This document shows positions 25,751 through 33,929 of a DNA stretch of 64,000 nt, in pieces. The notes beneath the pieces are model-generated. The model was given only the letters and a program-made list of their open reading frames with translations, was not told where the DNA came from and did no database searches. Position numbers and translations under genes: made by a program. The stretch is from Lachnospiraceae bacterium (GTDB taxonomy: Bacteria; Bacillota; Clostridia; Lachnospirales; Lachnospiraceae). The stretch covers positions 1-64,000 of the forward strand of contig JAEETA010000001.1 in the NCBI GenBank assembly GCA_016286555.1. The letters are read 5' to 3'. The first letter of the stretch is position 1. Every line of letters starts with the position of its first letter.

Positions 25751-25927
25751 ATGATCACGAATTGCTTCGCTGCTTTGCAGCTCTCGCAATTCTCCCACCG
25801 TTCGCAATCCGCTAATTTCCTGGCTTCGCAGGAAATTGCTACTTGCTCATGTTGTGGCGGGTCATTAAGTCAAAATGCTCGTTTATGCAAGCATACTCGC
25901 ATTTTTGACTTATGCCCCTTAGATCAT
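25751..25927. repeat. MITE-like 177-bp palindromic element
   Basis: The element is bounded by ATGATC and GATCAT and fills most of the 350-base gap between divergent operons (25667-26016). Inside are a hairpin (AATTTCCTG ... CAGGAAATT, near 25815-25840) and a longer imperfect inverted repeat (AAGTCAAAATGC ... GCATTTTTGACTT, 25867-25911). No coding frame is present. A 44-bp version with the same two ends but no centre lies at 33886-33929, which argues for a dispersed repeat family and not chance. Confidence 0.6.
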
Positions 25928-25935
25928 GGTATACT
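25905..25935 (+). promoter_or_regulatory. Promoter of the plus-strand membrane protein and acyltransferase genes
   Basis: TTGACT (25905-25910) and TATACT (25930-25935) with a TGG extension upstream of the -10; the spacer is 19 bases, so the extended -10 probably dominates. The -35 falls inside the right arm of the palindromic element, so the element contributes to this promoter. Confidence 0.55.
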
Positions 25936-26016
25936 TTCATAGTGTTGAGGGCATGGGTACCGGCAATAAACGGAGCCCCCACAGCCGTACTAAAACGGAA
26001 ACGCCCGGAGGTCATC

Positions 26017-27873
26017 ATGAAAAAATATATCGGATACGGAGCTGCGGGACTGCTGAGCTCCTACGCCGTTCTTCACACGCTGGAAGCACCGCTTTCGGCC
26101 GCGGATTACGCGGAGCGTGTCAATTACATACGTGCCTGTCTCTTTACGATCCTGGGGGACTATTCCTTCCCTCTGATCCTGCTGGCAGCCGCCCTGGCCT
26201 TTTTCTTCGGTGCAGCGAGCCGCTATACCCCGGAAGAAAAAATGCCTGGACTGACCGTGTTATGCGGTCTGCTCTCCGTGGTCCCGGTGCTGGGACAAAG
26301 CCTCTCCTGTACGGGCGATCTGCGCTGCGTCTTCGGCTGGGTGCCGGGATTTATCTCCGGCCTTCTGATGGCGGGAGGATATTTTCTCCTGCTGCTGCAG
26401 CTCCTGCGGATGGTCTACTTCCTCATCGAAAGGAGCCGGGCCAGGCAATGCCCGGTAACAGGCTTCTGGGCTGACAGACCCTTCCTCAAATCCTTCCTGC
26501 TGCTGGCGGCATGCAACGGACCGATCCTGCTCCTCTCCTATCCAGGAAACCTGTGCTATGACATCTGGGGGCAACTCTCCATGATCATCGGAGAAGCGCA
26601 GCTGACCACCCACCATCCTCTGCTCCATACTCTCATCGCAGGGGGTCTGGCTTCCTTCGGAAAGGCATTCCTGGGGAGCTATGAAAAAGGCATCTTCCTG
26701 TACATGATCCTGCAGGATCTCCTGTTTTTCTCGGCACTGGCTGCCTCCATTGCTTTCCTGCACAGACGGGGTGCCTCGGGAAAAATGCTGACGGCAGTTC
26801 AGCTCCTCTATCTCCTGACGCCGGTCTACTCCAACATGGCTTCCACCGCCATCAAGGATGTGCCCTTTGTCAGCTGCTTTCTCCTGTACATGATCTTCCT
26901 GACGGAAGTACTGACGGGAGAACATGAAGATGAAAAATACCGGACTGCATTGCCGAAACTTCTGACAGGGATGTCGCTTTCCGGCATTTTCGTGATCCTG
27001 TTTCGGAACAACGGAAGGCCACTTCTCATCCTGTCCCTGGTGCTGATCTGCATCGGACTCCTGCGGAGGCGAAAGGAAGTTCCGGGTGAACTGTTCCTGA
27101 GCATTCTGTTGCCCACGGTGGTGGCGATCCTGGTGGGAAGCGGTGTGAATTTCGCCCTGGCAAAGGGGCTGGATGCCCGCACGGACAATACGGCAGAGAT
27201 CCTCTCCGTTCCCATGCAACAGACGGCGCGCTACCTGCAGCTCTACCGAAATGAGCTGACGGACGACCAGCGCTCCGCCATCGAAGCGGTGTGGGGCGAT
27301 GTAAACGAGATGGCAGCCTCCTATGATCCGAAGATTTCGGATCCGGTAAAAGCCCTGTACCGAAAGGACTGCAGCACTTCCGATCTGATGGGATATTTCG
27401 GCGTCTGGTTTGGCAGTTTCTTCCGGCATCCCGGAGTGTATTTTGACGCTTTTGCGGTACACATCTACGGGTGGCTGGATCCGGGAGTCTCCAACTCCGT
27501 CCGGTATGAAGCAACGGACCTGCCCATCTCTCAGGAAGGCCTCTTCCACGGAGCATCCAGAGGACTCATGTTCCTGTACCGAACCCTGGGAAGATTCACA
27601 CCTACCGGTTTTCTGGAAAATGTGGGCGTCTGGACCTGGGTACTGTTTTTCCTCACCTACGGATTGAGAAGACGGCGCGAAAAAGACACAGATGTCACAA
27701 ACAGGCTCTCTCGGGAGCTGCTGAGTTTGGCGCTCATCCCCCTGTATGTGAGCCTGTTGATCTGCATCGCGGCACCGGCCTTTTTCCTGCACCCGCGGTA
27801 TGCTTTTCCCATCATGTTTACCCTGCCCTATCTGACGGGGATCGCACTTTTGGAAAAACGGGCGACCAAATAA
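26017..27873 (+). CDS. Multi-pass membrane protein, DUF6020-like
   Basis: 618 residues from the ATG at 26017 (GGAGG six bases upstream). A longer frame from 25912 would run through the promoter and is rejected. About twelve hydrophobic spans. The loop YPGNLCYDIWGQLSM followed by LTTHHPLLHTLI (around residues 185-215) and MASTAIKDVPF are typical of the DUF6020 group of Firmicute membrane proteins, which resemble GT-C transferases and sit in polysaccharide loci. The acidic and histidine residues in the outer loop could be catalytic, but no activity has been established for the family as far as I know. Confidence 0.82.
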   Translation: MKKYIGYGAAGLLSSYAVLHTLEAPLSAADYAERVNYIRACLFTILGDYSFPLILLAAALAFFFGAASRYTPEEKMPGLTVLCGLLSVVPVLGQSLSCTGDLRCVFGWVPGFISGLLMAGGYFLLLLQLLRMVYFLIERSRARQCPVTGFWADRPFLKSFLLLAACNGPILLLSYPGNLCYDIWGQLSMIIGEAQLTTHHPLLHTLIAGGLASFGKAFLGSYEKGIFLYMILQDLLFFSALAASIAFLHRRGASGKMLTAVQLLYLLTPVYSNMASTAIKDVPFVSCFLLYMIFLTEVLTGEHEDEKYRTALPKLLTGMSLSGIFVILFRNNGRPLLILSLVLICIGLLRRRKEVPGELFLSILLPTVVAILVGSGVNFALAKGLDARTDNTAEILSVPMQQTARYLQLYRNELTDDQRSAIEAVWGDVNEMAASYDPKISDPVKALYRKDCSTSDLMGYFGVWFGSFFRHPGVYFDAFAVHIYGWLDPGVSNSVRYEATDLPISQEGLFHGASRGLMFLYRTLGRFTPTGFLENVGVWTWVLFFLTYGLRRRREKDTDVTNRLSRELLSLALIPLYVSLLICIAAPAFFLHPRYAFPIMFTLPYLTGIALLEKRATK

Positions 27874-27957
27874 AAGCGTGGGACGCGAACCAATCCAGAC
27901 GGAGCCTGACGCGAAATGCGGACAGGCACCGAATCAAAACAAAGGAAATCTGCTCAT

Positions 27958-29130
27958 ATGAATCTTCTGAACATCTTCAGAATCCAACCGGAGAAGCCCT
28001 CCTTTGACCGGGACAGAACCCTGACCGTCAAGGGCGTGGCGATCCTCATGCTGCTCTTCTATCACCTCTTCCATGAGGCGGAAGCGCTGCAGCGATTGAA
28101 TGTGAATTACGCTCCTTTTTCGGAGAAGGTATTCCTGACCCTGGCAGGCTTCGGAAATCTGTGCGTGGGGATCTTCGTCTTCCTCACCGCCTTCGGGATC
28201 TGCAGGAAGTTGGAAGCCCGGGAGGTGAAGGGAGCCGCAGCGAATTCGCCCGCGACAAACACGCCTTTAGCAAGCGCTTCCGGCGCATGCAGTAATGCAG
28301 GAAAAAATCCCGCGCTCCGGATTGCCATGAAGGAAGCCTGCAAACGGGCAGGAAAGCTCATGGGGAATTTCCTGATCCTGTACCTGTCGGCCATCGTATT
28401 CTTCTGCAGGAGTCTGGACCTGGCAGGCCTCTACGGCCCCGGAAAGCAAGGCTTCCTGTACGGCATCGCTGATGCCCTAGGCCTGGCCGCACTCTTTGAT
28501 ACGCCCCAGATGAATCCCACCTGGTGGTACATGTCTCTGGCCTATGCGCTGATCTTCCTGGTACCCCTTCTGAGAGCCGCTTACAAGAAGGTGGGACCTG
28601 CACTGATCCCTATCGTCTTCCTGGTAACGCTTCTCGTTTCCATGGATGAAGGACTGGCTACCTACGCACCCACCGCTGCCCTGGGTATTTGGGCTGCGGA
28701 GGAACGGATCCCCGACCGGCTGTCGGAGCAGAAAAAACTGTCTCCGGATGCCTGGATCCTTCCCCTTCTACTCCTGATCCTCATGGTCCCCCTGCGGCAG
28801 AACTTCTACGTACAGGAAAGCTTCCTGCCCGTGGTAGACGCCTTTGCAGCGCTGCTGGTGGTATGGGTTGCGGGCGGACTGCTGCATCGGATCCCTGTGC
28901 TGCGTCAGGTATTGCAGTTCCTGGGAAAGCATTCCATGAACATGTATCTGATCCACACCTTCTTCTACCTGATGGTATGGCAGCCCTACGTTTATCAGTT
29001 CCGCTACTGGTTTGTGACCTACCTGATCCTCATCGGTCTCTCCCTTCTGTATTCCATGATCCTGGAAGGCATTAAGACCGGAGGAAGGTTCCTGATTTCT
29101 GAGATGAAGGAGAAAGTTACGAAGCCGTAA
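27958..29130 (+). CDS. Acyltransferase family 3 (OafA/WecH-like O-acetyltransferase)
   Basis: 390 residues from the ATG at 27958 (AAAGGAAA upstream); an in-frame ATG at 27916 lacks a site. About ten membrane spans. The first span holds RDRTLTVKGVAILMLLFYHL with the family histidine near residue 39. The later HSMNMYLIHTFFY is the second signature. These enzymes move acetyl or other acyl groups from the cytoplasm onto sugars outside. Its place after the DUF6020-like gene, within the locus, suggests it decorates the exopolysaccharide. Confidence 0.9.
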   Translation: MNLLNIFRIQPEKPSFDRDRTLTVKGVAILMLLFYHLFHEAEALQRLNVNYAPFSEKVFLTLAGFGNLCVGIFVFLTAFGICRKLEAREVKGAAANSPATNTPLASASGACSNAGKNPALRIAMKEACKRAGKLMGNFLILYLSAIVFFCRSLDLAGLYGPGKQGFLYGIADALGLAALFDTPQMNPTWWYMSLAYALIFLVPLLRAAYKKVGPALIPIVFLVTLLVSMDEGLATYAPTAALGIWAAEERIPDRLSEQKKLSPDAWILPLLLLILMVPLRQNFYVQESFLPVVDAFAALLVVWVAGGLLHRIPVLRQVLQFLGKHSMNMYLIHTFFYLMVWQPYVYQFRYWFVTYLILIGLSLLYSMILEGIKTGGRFLISEMKEKVTKP

Positions 29131-29171
29131 TGAACCGGCAAAAAAAGATTCGCACCGAAGATTGACAACAC

Positions 29172-29216
29172 ACAAAAATGCCCGGGACCTGATATATCAG
29201 ATCTCGGGCACTTATT
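29172..29216. terminator. Bidirectional terminator closing the surface locus
   Basis: A 16-bp stem with one mismatch and one wobble (29179-29194 with 29195-29210; the centre ATAT forms the loop in practice). T-rich sequence flanks both sides (CTTATTTTTC on plus, CATTTTTGTG on minus). It separates the acyltransferase gene from sigH, which converge. Confidence 0.8.
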
Positions 29217-29228
29217 TTTCTTCATTTT

Positions 29229-29858
29229 CTACTTTCGGATTCCACGCTCCACCAACGCTCTCTGCAATTTCTTCCGGGCGCGCTGAATAGCATTGTCCGT
29301 GGACTTGGAGGTTTTCCCCAGGATGTCTGCCACCTCTGCGGCGGACAGTCCCGTGATCCACAGACCGAAGGCTCTGTACTCGGCCTCCGTCAGTTCCTCC
29401 CGGATGAGGGTCTCAATCTCAGCCACGGTTTCGGAGGAAACCGCCTGATCCTCGGGGCCGGCACTCTCGGAAGCCATATCTGCCAGGGCGCTCTCCCCCT
29501 GCTTTCCTTCCTCCCAGATGGAGACGTAAGTGTTTAAGGGAATGTTTTTGTCAGTAGAAGCGCTGGCAATGGCCGTGAGCAGGCGCCTGTAGATGCAGTT
29601 GTAGGCGAAGGTGGAGAACTTTGCACCCTTGTCCGGGCGATAGTCCCGCACCGCGTTAAAGAGGCCGATCATGCCCTCCTGGATGAGATCGTCGGTATCC
29701 CCTCCCAGGATGGTCAGGTGCCTGGCCTGCTTCCGGACCAGGTCCTTGTAGCGCAGCATCAGCTCGTCCGTGATCCGCTCTTTATCCGCCTCTTCCGGAT
29801 CACGGAGTCTGCGGATCAGCTCTTCGTCTGTACATTTTTCCAGATCTGTTTTTTTCAC
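29229..29858 (-). CDS. sigH: RNA polymerase sigma factor SigH-like
   Basis: 209 residues, close to SigH length. Region 2 includes DDLIQEGMIGLFNAVRDY and KGAKFSTFAYNCIYRRL; region 4 includes LSAAEVADILGKTSKSTDN, a helix-turn-helix. The gene order cysS-mrnC-rlmB-sigH matches Bacillus and Clostridia, where SigH directs early stationary-phase and sporulation genes. The yacP gene usually between rlmB and sigH is missing. Whether this organism sporulates cannot be seen here. Confidence 0.9.
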   Translation of the reverse strand: MKKTDLEKCTDEELIRRLRDPEEADKERITDELMLRYKDLVRKQARHLTILGGDTDDLIQEGMIGLFNAVRDYRPDKGAKFSTFAYNCIYRRLLTAIASASTDKNIPLNTYVSIWEEGKQGESALADMASESAGPEDQAVSSETVAEIETLIREELTEAEYRAFGLWITGLSAAEVADILGKTSKSTDNAIQRARKKLQRALVERGIRK

Positions 29859-29889
29859 AGATCGTTCCCCCTGTTTTCAAACAAACGCC

Positions 29890-29955
29890 GGTTCCGGGCC
29901 CCTTATGGACGCCGGTTCCAATCTCCCCGGGTTCCGTGCCCCTTGTGGGCACCGG
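29890..29955 (-). repeat. Pair of 26-bp direct repeats between rlmB and sigH
   Basis: GGTTCC(G/T..)GCCCCTT...CCGG occurs at 29890-29915 and 29930-29955 with five differences and a 14-base spacer. Each copy can form a short stem (for example GTGCCC/GGGGCAC), so on the minus strand the region could act as a double hairpin between the two genes. It may be the remains of the lost yacP interval. Confidence 0.55.
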
Positions 29956-29961
29956 CTCTCA

Positions 29962-30705
29962 CTACTTCCCCAGTCTGCGGCGCACCACCTCATAGCAGAG
30001 GACTCCCGCTGCCACGGAGGCATTCAGGGAATCGATATCTCCCTTCATGGGAATGGATGCGATGAGGTCACAATGGTCAAAGACGGAGGCTCTCACGCCA
30101 AAGCCTTCGTTGCCGATCACCAGTCCCAGGGGACCGGAAAGATCCAAATCATACATACTGGTGCCGTCCATGGCTGCGCAGGCAAACCACAGGCCTTCTT
30201 TTTTCAGATCCTCAATGGTGCGGACGATGTTGGTCACCTTGGCTACGGGGGTAAAATTCACGGCGCCCGCACTGGTTCTTGCAACGGTGGGGGTCAGACC
30301 CACAGCCCGGTCCTTGGGGATGATAACGCCATGCGCTCCCGCCAGGTTGGCGGTACGGATGATGGCGCCCAGATTGTGGGGATCCTCGATACCATCCAGG
30401 ATCAGGATGAAGGGATCCTCGTTTTTCTTGCGGGCATTTTCCAGGATATCCTCCACAGTGGCATACTCATAGGCAGCCGCAATGGCGATGACGCCCTGAT
30501 GCTTCCCGGTCTCGGACATATGGTCCAGGCGCTCTTTGTCCACGTAGCGGATGACGGCGTCACTCTTTTTTGCTTCCCGCTTGATGGTGTTGATGGGGCC
30601 GTCCTGGCAGCCGTCCTGAATATAGATCCTGTCAATGGGCCTGCCGGCGCGAAGTGCTTCGATCACCGCATTTCTGCCCTCGATATTTGTCTCTTTACAT
30701 TCCAT
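29962..30705 (-). CDS. rlmB: 23S rRNA 2'-O-methyltransferase, RlmB/TrmH family
   Basis: 247 residues. The SPOUT knot motifs are all present: LDGIEDPHNLGAIIRTAN (around 92-109), IIPKDRAVGLTPTVARTSAG and LVIGNEGFGV. An N-terminal substrate-binding domain carries ALRAGRPIDRIYI. RlmB methylates G2251 of 23S rRNA in the peptidyl-transferase region. It follows mrnC by 63 bases in the conserved order. Confidence 0.93.
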   Translation of the reverse strand: MECKETNIEGRNAVIEALRAGRPIDRIYIQDGCQDGPINTIKREAKKSDAVIRYVDKERLDHMSETGKHQGVIAIAAAYEYATVEDILENARKKNEDPFILILDGIEDPHNLGAIIRTANLAGAHGVIIPKDRAVGLTPTVARTSAGAVNFTPVAKVTNIVRTIEDLKKEGLWFACAAMDGTSMYDLDLSGPLGLVIGNEGFGVRASVFDHCDLIASIPMKGDIDSLNASVAAGVLCYEVVRRRLGK

Positions 30706-30768
30706 AACAAACCTCTGATTCTATCCGTGCCCAGAGAACTCTCACGGGGTTCCCGCGCTCGTCTCCGA

Positions 30769-31284
30769 TCATTTCTCCACTCCGGGGAGTTTCAGCTCTG
30801 CTGCTTCCATCCCCGCCCGCAGGAGCGCTACGGCACGGTCCGTTTTCCCGTTCAAAAACAGGTATCCCAGCAGGGCTTCCAGTCCGGTGGCCTTGTGATA
30901 CTCCGCCATGGAAGCGCTGCGAGCGGTGTGGTTGGGGCTGGCATTTTTGCCGCGGCGCAGGATGTCCTGCTCCGCTTCCGTCAACACGGGCGCTTCGCAG
31001 GTACCCGTTGCTTCCGCTTTTTCTCTCGCTGTCGTCATCTCCTCCAAGGCGTCGTAAACTTTGCACTGAGCCGCAGCGGACACGTATCTGGTGGTGAGCT
31101 TGTGCATCTCCTTGGGAGAACGCCTGCCGGAAGCCGTTAGGGCCGTCCGCAGGATCAGGTCATAGACTGCGTCTCCCACATAGGCCAGAAGCACCGGAGA
31201 GAGATCCTCCCAGTCCCCCTTGATGCCCAGACCTGCAATGAGGTCCCGGGCGATATTGTCCGAACTTACTCTGCTCTCTTCCAC
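30769..31284 (-). CDS. mrnC: Mini-ribonuclease III
   Basis: 171 residues: a lone RNase III domain without a dsRNA-binding domain. LLAYVGDAVYDLILRTAL (around residues 28-45) carries the signature acidic residue, and EAEQDILRRGKNA plus ATGLEALLGYLFL complete the active-site helices. Mini-III matures 23S rRNA in Bacillus. The start overlaps the last 19 bases of cysS, a coupling conserved in Firmicutes. The C-terminal tail is short. Confidence 0.93.
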   Translation of the reverse strand: MEESRVSSDNIARDLIAGLGIKGDWEDLSPVLLAYVGDAVYDLILRTALTASGRRSPKEMHKLTTRYVSAAAQCKVYDALEEMTTAREKAEATGTCEAPVLTEAEQDILRRGKNASPNHTARSASMAEYHKATGLEALLGYLFLNGKTDRAVALLRAGMEAAELKLPGVEK

Positions 31285-32669
31285 TTAACACCCTCCCGGG
31301 TATCTTCCAGCACGATGCCCATCTCCAGGAGCTTTCCGCGGATCTCGTCTGCTTTAGCGAAGTCCTTGGCCTTCTTGGCAGCGGTACGCTCTGCGATGAG
31401 TGCCTCGATCTCGGCCACATCTTCACCGTTATCTGCAGCGGCAGCGGCGGTCTCTTCCAGAAGCTTTAAGCCCAGAACAGTGTCGTAATCAGCGATAACG
31501 GCTCTCTTGGTGTTACCGTTCAGCTCCGCCTTCAGCACATCGTAAAGCAGGGTGATGCCCATGGCAGTGTTCACGTCATTGCCCACGGTCTCCGCAAATT
31601 TGTCATGCCACTCCTTCACTGCGGCCTGATCCACGTCGCCTTCCGCAGGGATCCGGAGAGCTCGATCCTTCAGCTTCTTGTAAGTATCCGCAGCCTGATT
31701 CAGCGCATCGTAGGAGAAGGTCAGGGGCTTGCGGTAGTGAGACTGCAGGGTAAAGAAGCGGTATGCCAGAGGATCGTAGCCCTTCTCCTCCAGCAGGGAA
31801 ACAGTGAGGAACTCACCCTTGCTCTTGCTCATCTTGCCGGTCTCATCGTTCAGGTGATGCACATGGAACCAGTAGTTGCACCACTTGTGGCCGATAAATG
31901 CCTCGCTCTGTGCGATCTCGTTGGTGTGGTGAGGGAACATGTTGTCGATGCCGCCGCAGTGGATGTCCATGTACTCACCCAGATGCTTCATGCTGATGCA
32001 GGAGCACTCGATGTGCCATCCGGGGTAACCCACGCCCCAGGGGCTGTCCCACTTCAGGGCCTGGTCCTCGAATTTGGACTTGGTAAACCAGAGAACGAAA
32101 TCGTTCTTGTTCCGCTTGTTGGTATCCTCGGTGACATCGTCACGTACGCCCACCTGCAGGTCCTCTTCGTTCATGTTTCCGAAGACGTAGTATTTGTCCA
32201 GCTTAGAGGTGTCGAAGTAGATGTTCTCGCCGGCCTTGTAGGCGTAGCCTTTCTCCAGCAGCACCTCGATCATGTGAATGAACTCGGGGATGCAGTTGGT
32301 GGCAGGCTCCACCACATCAGGCATCTTGATATTCAGCTTCGCAAAATCAGCGAAAAATGCGTCAGTGTAGAACTTTGCGATCTCCATGACGGTCTTGTGC
32401 TCACGCTTTGCACCCGAAAGCATCTTGTCCTCGCCGGTATCGGCATCGGAGGAAAGATGTCCCACATCCGTGATGTTCATGACGCGCTTTACGTCATAGC
32501 CGGAGAAACGCAGGAGCTTCTCCAGAACGTCCTCGCAGATATAGCTGCGGAGGTTCCCGATGTGCGCAAAATGGTATACGGTAGGGCCGCAGGTGTACAT
32601 CTTTACCTTCCCGGGCTCATTGGGAACAAACTCCTCTTTTTTTCTTGTCAGGGTATTATAGATGATCAT
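31266..32669 (-). CDS. cysS: Cysteinyl-tRNA synthetase
   Basis: 467 residues, the family length. The class I signatures are HIGN in FAHIGNLR (residues 35-38) and KMSKS in TGKMSKSKGEF. Zinc ligands are seen in TCGPTVY, SCISMKHLGEYMDIHCGG and HHTNE. No T-box leader is visible; only about 125 bases separate it from ispF, and this gap holds a branched palindrome. Confidence 0.97.
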   Translation of the reverse strand: MIIYNTLTRKKEEFVPNEPGKVKMYTCGPTVYHFAHIGNLRSYICEDVLEKLLRFSGYDVKRVMNITDVGHLSSDADTGEDKMLSGAKREHKTVMEIAKFYTDAFFADFAKLNIKMPDVVEPATNCIPEFIHMIEVLLEKGYAYKAGENIYFDTSKLDKYYVFGNMNEEDLQVGVRDDVTEDTNKRNKNDFVLWFTKSKFEDQALKWDSPWGVGYPGWHIECSCISMKHLGEYMDIHCGGIDNMFPHHTNEIAQSEAFIGHKWCNYWFHVHHLNDETGKMSKSKGEFLTVSLLEEKGYDPLAYRFFTLQSHYRKPLTFSYDALNQAADTYKKLKDRALRIPAEGDVDQAAVKEWHDKFAETVGNDVNTAMGITLLYDVLKAELNGNTKRAVIADYDTVLGLKLLEETAAAAADNGEDVAEIEALIAERTAAKKAKDFAKADEIRGKLLEMGIVLEDTREGVKWKRAE

Positions 32670-32700
32670 TTTTCTTCCTCCTAGCCGAACATTTTAATGT

Positions 32701-32777
32701 GAGGCATGCAGTTTTGAGTTTTACTCAAACTGCGTTCGTAAAATCGGCATATCAATGCGATTTTTCGAACAAGCCTC
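32701..32777. repeat. Branched palindrome upstream of cysS
   Basis: Outer arms GAGGC (32701-32705) and GCCTC (32773-32777) enclose two hairpins. One is GCAGTTTTGAGT with ACTCAAACTGC (32708-32733). The other is GTTCG...GGCAT with ATGCGATTTTTCGAAC (32734-32770). The RNA would form a three-way junction 32 bases before the cysS start codon. It is either a structured leader element or a small dispersed palindrome. Confidence 0.6.
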
Positions 32778-32794
32778 CCAGACGAACAATTATA

Positions 32795-33343
32795 TTATTT
32801 CCCACATCCACTGCATCCGCCGCATCCACCGCCGGTCAGTCCTGCGAAATCATCCGCGGACATAAAATCAAAGGGACTGGACAGGCTGCAGATGGCCTGG
32901 GCGGAGATGCCTTCTCCCGCGCCGGTAAATCCCAGTCCTTCCTCGGTGGTGGCCTTCACGTTCACCTGCATGAGCTGCAGGTGCAGGGCATCTGCGATGT
33001 TCTGACGCATCTCATCGATGTGGGGGCGCATCTTCGGCGCCTGGGCGATGATGGTGGCGTCGATGTTTTCCACCACAAAGCCCTGATTGTTGACCAGGTC
33101 CCCCACCCGGGCCAGCAGGTCCAGGCTGTCGGCGCCCTCAAAAGCGGGATCCGTGTCCGGGAAATGCTTTCCGATGTCTCCCAGGGCCGCTGCTCCCAGC
33201 AGGGCGTCGCTGATGGCATGGAGCAGCACATCCGCGTCCGAATGTCCCAGGAGTCCCTTCTCATAGGGGATCTTCACGCCACCGATGATACAGTCTCTGC
33301 CTTCCACCAGGCGGTGCACATCATATCCGATTCCAACTCTCAT
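32795..33343 (-). CDS. ispF: 2-C-methyl-D-erythritol 2,4-cyclodiphosphate synthase with Cys/Gly-rich tail
   Basis: 182 residues, against about 157 in most IspF. Zinc-binding Asp8 and His10 are in GYDVHRL, with the third ligand in [13 protein letters not shown]; the C-terminal part has [14 protein letters not shown]. It makes the cyclic diphosphate of the MEP isoprenoid pathway; dxr of the same pathway lies 25 kb away. The extra C-terminus ends [12 protein letters not shown], with three cysteines, and could bind metal. The start shares one base with the stop of the DUF4364 gene. Confidence 0.95.
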   Translation of the reverse strand: MRVGIGYDVHRLVEGRDCIIGGVKIPYEKGLLGHSDADVLLHAISDALLGAAALGDIGKHFPDTDPAFEGADSLDLLARVGDLVNNQGFVVENIDATIIAQAPKMRPHIDEMRQNIADALHLQLMQVNVKATTEEGLGFTGAGEGISAQAICSLSSPFDFMSADDFAGLTGGGCGGCSGCGK

Positions 33344-33867
33344 CAGAAAAGCTCCTTTGTCAGGTATTGGTAAATGCCCTCACTCTTCTCCCGCCAGGAG
33401 TCGCAGATGTGCTCCGCGATCTCCTCCGTGGGAACGGAAAGGGTCAGGTCCATGAGTTTGATCTCTCTGTCCTGGACCACCAGGTGGGTCTCATACTCCC
33501 CGCTGGTGGATTTGTAATAATCTCCGTAGACCGCCAGCTCGTTTTTCAGCTCAAAGGCGTTGTCCCGGAAATAATCCTCGATCTCATTTTTGATGGCGTC
33601 GGAGATCCGGTTCCGGAAATAGAACAGGGTCTCCTTCCCCTCTGCGGTAATGCACAGGTGGGTCCTGTTGTGGGAGGACTGGGCCTGGGAAATGCTGACC
33701 AGTCCGTTGTCGATGAGCTCGCTCTGGGCCTGGGAAAGGAGGATGTAGTCCGCATACTCGCTCCCCAGGATGAACTCGCTGATCTGGGCAGAGGTCATCA
33801 GAAAATCCACACGGTTCAGCATATAGAGGATGATTAGTTTACATAATGTCAGATTTTCCGATTCCAA
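33343..33867 (-). CDS. DUF4364 family protein, probable winged-helix regulator
   Basis: 174 residues. The first 75 residues look like a winged helix ([18 protein letters not shown], then [17 protein letters not shown] and an ITAEGKETL wing), the layout of DUF4364 proteins of Clostridia. The C-terminal part is alpha/beta with [19 protein letters not shown]. Function is unknown; a DNA-binding role is inferred. It is coupled to ispF by a TGATG overlap. Confidence 0.85.
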   Translation of the reverse strand: MESENLTLCKLIILYMLNRVDFLMTSAQISEFILGSEYADYILLSQAQSELIDNGLVSISQAQSSHNRTHLCITAEGKETLFYFRNRISDAIKNEIEDYFRDNAFELKNELAVYGDYYKSTSGEYETHLVVQDREIKLMDLTLSVPTEEIAEHICDSWREKSEGIYQYLTKELF

Positions 33868-33885
33868 ATTGATACTCCTTTTTTC

Positions 33886-33929
33886 ATGATACTACGGATT
33901 GCTCCGCTGCATTATGACCCTTATATCAT
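33886..33929. repeat. Short relic of the palindromic element
   Basis: ATTGCTCCGCTGC and TTATGACCCTTATATCAT match the two ends of the 177-bp element at 25751-25927 (the latter at 16 of 18 positions), while the centre is deleted. Its right end supplies the stop codon of the malic enzyme gene. Confidence 0.55.

Noticed and set aside
25912..26016. N-terminal extension of the DUF6020-like protein
   Set aside because: It would begin upstream of the predicted -10 and lacks a ribosome binding site; the ATG at 26017 has GGAGG.
32670..32794. T-box leader upstream of cysS
   Set aside because: No T-box core motif or terminator/antiterminator pair is present; only a branched palindrome.
33834..33848. 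TTAGTTTACATAATG resembling the transglutaminase promoter box
   Set aside because: It lies within the DUF4364 coding sequence and the match length is near chance level.
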